Source of the DNA: Mesoaciditoga sp.
GTDB lineage: Bacteria; Thermotogota; Thermotogae; Mesoaciditogales; Mesoaciditogaceae
Direction of reading: 5' to 3'
NCBI GenBank assembly: GCA_015491995.1
Contig: WGFY01000074.1
Span: 1-46,073 of the forward strand
Length of the DNA: 46,073 nucleotides
Shown here: piece after piece, positions 43,006-46,073 of the stretch
How the letters are laid out: the number at the start of each line of letters is the position of its first letter
Numbering within the stretch: position 1 is the stretch's first letter
Program-made: the position numbers and the translations under genes
The notes under the pieces: generated by a model
Told to the model about the DNA's origin: nothing
What the model saw: only the letters and a program-made list of their open reading frames with translations
Databases searched by the model: none

Positions 43006-43083
43006 TCAACCCGTTCGACTGATGTCGATCGGATTATCGTTGTCAACTTTGTATGTGAGCAAACTCTCGAGATATTCAAACAT
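43006..43083 (-). CDS. leader peptide with Asp-Asn-Asp-Asn control codons
   Basis: A 25-codon frame starts at ATG 43083 with AAAGGA 7 nt upstream and ends in TGA at 43008-43006. It contains VDNDNP at codons 13-18, with codons GAC AAC GAT AAT for Asp14, Asn15, Asp16 and Asn17. A further Asp lies at codon 20. The stem-1 segment CCGATCGAC begins directly after Asn17. The peptide has no domain; its role is to report charged tRNA-Asn (and possibly tRNA-Asp) level. Confidence 0.75.
   Translation of the reverse strand: MFEYLESLLTYKVDNDNPIDISRTG
43011..43032 (-). promoter_or_regulatory. attenuator stem-loop 1 (segments 1 and 2)
   Basis: CCGATCGAC (43032-43024) pairs with GTCGAACGG (43019-43011), with one A-A mismatch and a 4-nt loop. 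A ribosome stalled at Asn15 or Asn17 would cover the first arm and leave the second arm free. Confidence 0.75.
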
Positions 43084-43115
43084 ATATATATCCTTTCGGT
43101 TAAATCATTTCAAAG

Positions 43116-43144
43116 ATGATACCATAAAAAAATATTTTTGTCAA
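43116..43144 (-). promoter_or_regulatory. promoter of the attenuated synthetase-like gene
   Basis: TTGACA (43144-43139), a 17-nt spacer and TATCAT (43121-43116) on the minus strand. The predicted start near 43109 lies about 25 nt before the leader peptide ATG. Confidence 0.85.
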
Positions 43145-43163
43145 GTCAAAAAATGAAAATAGA

Positions 43164-43187
43164 AAAGCGGCTTTTTAAAGCCGCTTT
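43164..43187. terminator. orphan terminator-like hairpin upstream of both divergent genes
   Basis: AAAGCGGCTTT (43164-43174) and AAAGCCGCTTT (43177-43187) are perfect 11-bp arms, with short T-runs on both sides. It sits upstream of the minus-strand promoter and 140 nt before the plus-strand MFS gene. No gene ends here, so it may insulate the two, or end an unseen small transcript. The rest of 43188-43325 holds a G-rich stretch (43201-43216) and no clear gene. Confidence 0.55.
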
Positions 43188-43325
43188 CTAAAAAGATATT
43201 AAGGGGGATAGGGGGGTATTTCATTACATTAGACGATGTTTTTCCATTTTGGTTCAAAAAAAATTGCATTTTTATCTTCTTAAAGGTGTAAAATAGTACG
43301 TAATCCGAATTAAAGGAGCGAAAAT

Positions 43326-44510
43326 GTGAGAAAAGTCTTAGCTAAAACTCAATTGGCCTTATGTAGCTTGAACCATTTCACCGTTGATTCGTACAGTTCA
43401 ATGCTAAATCCCTTACTGCCTGTTATAATGACAACCTTTTCTCTTTCTCAAGGTGCAACGGCTTTCATATCGGCGAGTCTTGGCGTTACAGCTGCATTCA
43501 TTCAGCCAATAGGGGCTGTAATGGGTGTAAAAGTTGGTGAGAAACGCATGCAGATACTCAGTGTGCTTTTATCTGCAATTTTCATCCCTCTGATGGGAAG
43601 CACAAAAAGCCTTTTGTTTTTGATAGCGTTTCTGATGCTTGGAAGAATTGGAAATGCTTTTTTTCATCCTAACGCCGCAGCTTTCGTCGGAAAGATAGGA
43701 TTTTCAAGGGGGCACACTGCTATGTCTCTCTTTTCAATAGGGGGAACTATCGCAGGTGCTATCACCCCAATTATCATAGTTTGGTATGTGGAACTTTGGG
43801 GAATGCACTCCATGTACTTGCTTGGAGTGTTTGGAATATTCGTTGCCATTCTTTCAGTTTTATACCTCCCGAGGTACAGGGAAAGCGCCGATCACGTGAA
43901 TCAAATGAGCGGCTTTGGATTGATAGAATCGTTGAAAATAAAGGGCATAAAGGGATTAATGCTTGTCATCATACTCCGTTCGCTCACGCTTCTGATGTTT
44001 TCAAACCTCGTTCCACTTTACCTTAAGGGACTTGGATACCCATTAGTTTGGGGAGGTTATTTTCTCGCTCTTTCCACACTTGCTGGAACCTTTGGAAATT
44101 ATTTAGGAGCCATGCTCTCTGATAAATTGGGACCTTGGCGTGTGAACGCCATATCTTTGTTTTCCGCTTTTCCTTTCGGAATCGCTTTTGTATCGACTCA
44201 TAACGTTTATTTCATGCTCGCATCGTACATCACGATGGCATTTTTTGCTTTTTTCACAATGGCGTCTAACATTTCGTACATGCAAGAGTTGTTGCCATAT
44301 CGAAAGGGAATTGCCTCGAGTCTCAGCATGGGGATATCGTGGGGAAGTGCCAGCTTGATCTTCATGGGAATAAGCTTGACGATAAATTACGTGGGAATAC
44401 AATTCGTTCTTCTTGGTGGAGCAATCTCAATGTTGATCTCGGCCATTCTTTCACTAAGGTTGCCCAAAATTGGGAGAAAGGCGATCTACTCGAATGAGCA
44501 AAGCTCATGA
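43326..44510 (+). CDS. MFS transporter, fosmidomycin-resistance (Fsr) type
   Basis: The 394-residue 12-span protein has the Fsr N-terminus: LCSLNHFTVDSYSSMLNPLLPVIM (family: H-x-VD-x-YxxxLPxLLP), then QGATAFISASLGVTAAFIQPIGAVMG and GRIGNAFFHPNAAAFVGK. Such exporters move small polar molecules; fosmidomycin is only the name-giving drug. The GTG at 43326 follows AAAGGAGCG, and the ATG two bases upstream is out of frame. The MATE gene overlaps its 3' end. Confidence 0.9.
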   Translation: MRKVLAKTQLALCSLNHFTVDSYSSMLNPLLPVIMTTFSLSQGATAFISASLGVTAAFIQPIGAVMGVKVGEKRMQILSVLLSAIFIPLMGSTKSLLFLIAFLMLGRIGNAFFHPNAAAFVGKIGFSRGHTAMSLFSIGGTIAGAITPIIIVWYVELWGMHSMYLLGVFGIFVAILSVLYLPRYRESADHVNQMSGFGLIESLKIKGIKGLMLVIILRSLTLLMFSNLVPLYLKGLGYPLVWGGYFLALSTLAGTFGNYLGAMLSDKLGPWRVNAISLFSAFPFGIAFVSTHNVYFMLASYITMAFFAFFTMASNISYMQELLPYRKGIASSLSMGISWGSASLIFMGISLTINYVGIQFVLLGGAISMLISAILSLRLPKIGRKAIYSNEQSS

Positions 44511-45867
44511 TCTGACCACAGGGCCGATAACATCAAATATATTCAAACTTTCGTGGCCGTTGGTTGCTGCCAATTTAATTCAATCCCTGTACAACATAGC
44601 AGATACATTTTGGCTTGGAAAACTCGGTCCTCTTGCCATAAATGCTCCGACGCTTTCTTGGCCGGTCATATTCCTCGTAATTTCCTTTGCCGGTGGTTTT
44701 GGAATGGCAGGAACCTCTTTTGTATCACAGCATCATGGTGCAAATGAAGAAGACATGGTTGGCGAAGCTGTGGGACAGACGTTGCTTATCATGATATTTT
44801 TTTCTGTTGGCTTGAGCCTTGTTGGATTTTTTCTTACGGATTCTATAGTTAGGTGGATGGGGGCTTCAAAAAATTTGATCCCTCTTGCAGCGATTTTTAT
44901 GAAAACCATGTTTTTATCCACACCTTTTATATTTGGAGCCATGATTTACTCCTCACTTTTAAGGGGTTATGGTGATACGATCACCCCAATGAAGATCTCT
45001 TTTTATTCCGTGATCACCAACATGATTTTAGATCCGATCTTGATCTTTGGACTTGTTGGATTCCCTAAGCTTGGCGTGTTTGGAGCGGCTTTGGCCACGA
45101 TGATCACACGTGGAATTTTCACCGTATACGCTTTTTATCTTCTTTTGTCAGGTAAGAACGGTTTAAAAGTGGTAAAAGAAAATTTCATTCCAAAGTGGAA
45201 AAAACTATCTCAGATATTTAAAGTAGGTCTTCCGCTTGGAATCAGTCAATCCGGACAAGCCATAGGCTTTGTTTTGATGACGGCCATAATAGCGTCTTTT
45301 GGAAATTACACGCTCGCGGCCTTTGGGATTGGCAACAGGATAATATCTTTGGCGACTATGTTCTCGATGGGAGTAAGTGGGGCGTCGGCCGCGATTATCG
45401 GTCAAAATTTAGGTGCTCAAAAGGTGAAACGCGCTGAAAAAACCGTTAAAAATTCACTTCTTTTAAACGTTATTATCATGGCAGGGATTTCTTCTTTGAT
45501 GATATTGTTCAGATATCAATTGATGGAAGTGTTTATCTCCAACAAAAAAGTCATAGCTCAAGGTACGCAACTGATGACAATCATTGCGCTTTTCATGCCT
45601 TTTTTTGCTTTCATGCAGTCTATCATGGCTGCTTTTAATGGATCAGGTCATACCGTTGAAAGCATGTGGATGATGATATCAAGGCTTTGGTTCATGAGGA
45701 TTCCTTTACTGTTTCTTCTCGGTTGGACTTTCAAACTCGGTTCAAATGGCATATGGTGGGCTATGGGGCTGTCGAATGCAGGTGCTGCTTTTTTGGCTTT
45801 CATCTTTTATCTTCCAGGGAATTGGAAAACTCCAAAAGCTATGTTCAAAAGAGAAAACGTGAATTGA
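44494..45867 (+). CDS. MATE-family efflux transporter
   Basis: The 457-residue protein begins DLTTGPITSNIFKLSWPLVAANLIQSLYNIADTFWLG, the MATE hallmark (LTxGPI..LxxPxxxxxLxQxLYNxxDxxxxG). It has two bundles of six spans. The second half includes VGLPLGISQSGQAIGF and SGASAAIIGQNLGAQKVKRAE. The ATG at 44494 is preferred to a TTG at 44470, which lacks a ribosome site. It overlaps the MFS stop by 17 nt, so both are co-transcribed. Substrate unknown. Confidence 0.95.
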   Translation: MSKAHDLTTGPITSNIFKLSWPLVAANLIQSLYNIADTFWLGKLGPLAINAPTLSWPVIFLVISFAGGFGMAGTSFVSQHHGANEEDMVGEAVGQTLLIMIFFSVGLSLVGFFLTDSIVRWMGASKNLIPLAAIFMKTMFLSTPFIFGAMIYSSLLRGYGDTITPMKISFYSVITNMILDPILIFGLVGFPKLGVFGAALATMITRGIFTVYAFYLLLSGKNGLKVVKENFIPKWKKLSQIFKVGLPLGISQSGQAIGFVLMTAIIASFGNYTLAAFGIGNRIISLATMFSMGVSGASAAIIGQNLGAQKVKRAEKTVKNSLLLNVIIMAGISSLMILFRYQLMEVFISNKKVIAQGTQLMTIIALFMPFFAFMQSIMAAFNGSGHTVESMWMMISRLWFMRIPLLFLLGWTFKLGSNGIWWAMGLSNAGAAFLAFIFYLPGNWKTPKAMFKRENVN

Positions 45868-45905
45868 AAAATCAGGTTTGATTGTGAAATGAAATTTACC
45901 CAATT

Positions 45906-45974
45906 GTTAAAAATCGTTGCTTAAAAAACATACTTGACATAACTCCTAACGTGCGTGAAAGCAACGATTTTAAC
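45906..45974. repeat. imperfect long inverted repeat at the right edge
   Basis: GTTAAAAATCGTTGCTT (45906-45922) and AAGCAACGATTTTAAC (45959-45974) pair over about 16 bp with a one-base bulge and a 36-nt loop. It is not a clear terminator, and no gene lies in this last 200-nt region. A small CCGCTT-CAC-AAGCGG hairpin follows at 46010-46024. Confidence 0.6.
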
Positions 45975-46073
45975 CAGTGCGAAAAGACAATCTTTGAAAA
46001 AGATTTTTACCGCTTCACAAGCGGCAAGGGAATTTTTTCGAAGCCTAACCAGAACTGATTCGCTCTTTTAACC

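Noticed and set aside
42899-43083. T-box riboswitch as an alternative for the synthetase leader
   Set aside because: No T-box consensus sequence or specifier loop was found; the leader peptide with Asn codons explains the hairpins better.
44470-44493. TTG start upstream of the MATE gene
   Set aside because: No ribosome site and an unusual extra N-terminus; ATG 44494 fits the family.

Overview
The window looks like a bacterial chromosome segment from an anaerobe, most likely a member of the Thermotogota. This is an inference from gene content and not from a marker gene. Supporting signs are a class V aminotransferase/SerA serine pair, an archaeal-type asparagine synthetase, an OstA-like periplasmic protein, an oligopeptide ABC system with duplicated binding proteins, an AT-leaning composition, frequent TTG and GTG starts, and strict TTGACA/TATAAT promoters. 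No transposon, phage gene, CRISPR array or rRNA is visible.

Layout, left to right. (1) 1-3246, minus: the 5' part of a very large secreted lipoprotein, running off the left edge, with a consensus promoter. (2) tRNA-Leu(CAG) at 3512-3600. (3) 3664-11425, minus: a nine-gene tightly packed operon that mixes a DUF4384/PEGA envelope protein, lysine 2,3-aminomutase, a P-loop NTPase, DnaN, IspF, EcfT, a ComB-type phosphatase, a lytic transglycosylase and a small unknown protein. (4) tRNA-Glu(CTC) at 11520-11594 with its terminator. (5) 11884-19831, minus: an oligopeptide ABC transporter operon with two tandem binding proteins, the two permeases and the two ATPases. Internal hairpin terminators sit after each binding-protein gene. 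(6) 20089-38666, plus: a long, nearly gapless run. It starts with the serine-biosynthesis pair, then a gene cluster of the E. coli ygeW-xdhD type (YgeY, YgeW, hydantoinase-like HyuA, SsnA, a PreA-like flavoprotein, a threonine-synthase-like enzyme, MocA/YgfJ and a multi-subunit xanthine-dehydrogenase-family molybdoenzyme). It ends with a truncated pyrophosphatase-like membrane protein, a sensor HD-GYP protein and a ComEC-type channel. (7) 38560-41591, minus: a Fur-family regulator, then an operon of an OstA-like protein, a ferritin-like protein and an aminotransferase. (8) rpmE on plus, convergent with the asparagine synthetase-like gene on minus. (9) 43326-45867, plus: an MFS and a MATE exporter.

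The central cluster matches the set linked to anaerobic purine (urate) breakdown in gut bacteria: ring-opened ureide/hydantoin intermediates, carbamoyl transfer, a selenium-linked peptidase-type hydrolase and a molybdenum hydroxylase. It lacks the diaminopropionate ammonia-lyase YgeX and the large flavoprotein YgfK in this window. It has a threonine-synthase-like PLP enzyme and a PreA-like FMN/4Fe-4S protein in their places.

The best-resolved regulatory discovery is upstream of the asparagine synthetase-like gene. There a TTGACA/TATCAT promoter drives a 25-codon leader peptide with an Asp-Asn-Asp-Asn run, followed by two mutually exclusive stem-loops. The second stem-loop is an intrinsic terminator, giving the geometry of classical amino-acid attenuation. 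Two striking perfect inverted repeats lie inside coding sequence (9017-9044 and 37522-37576).
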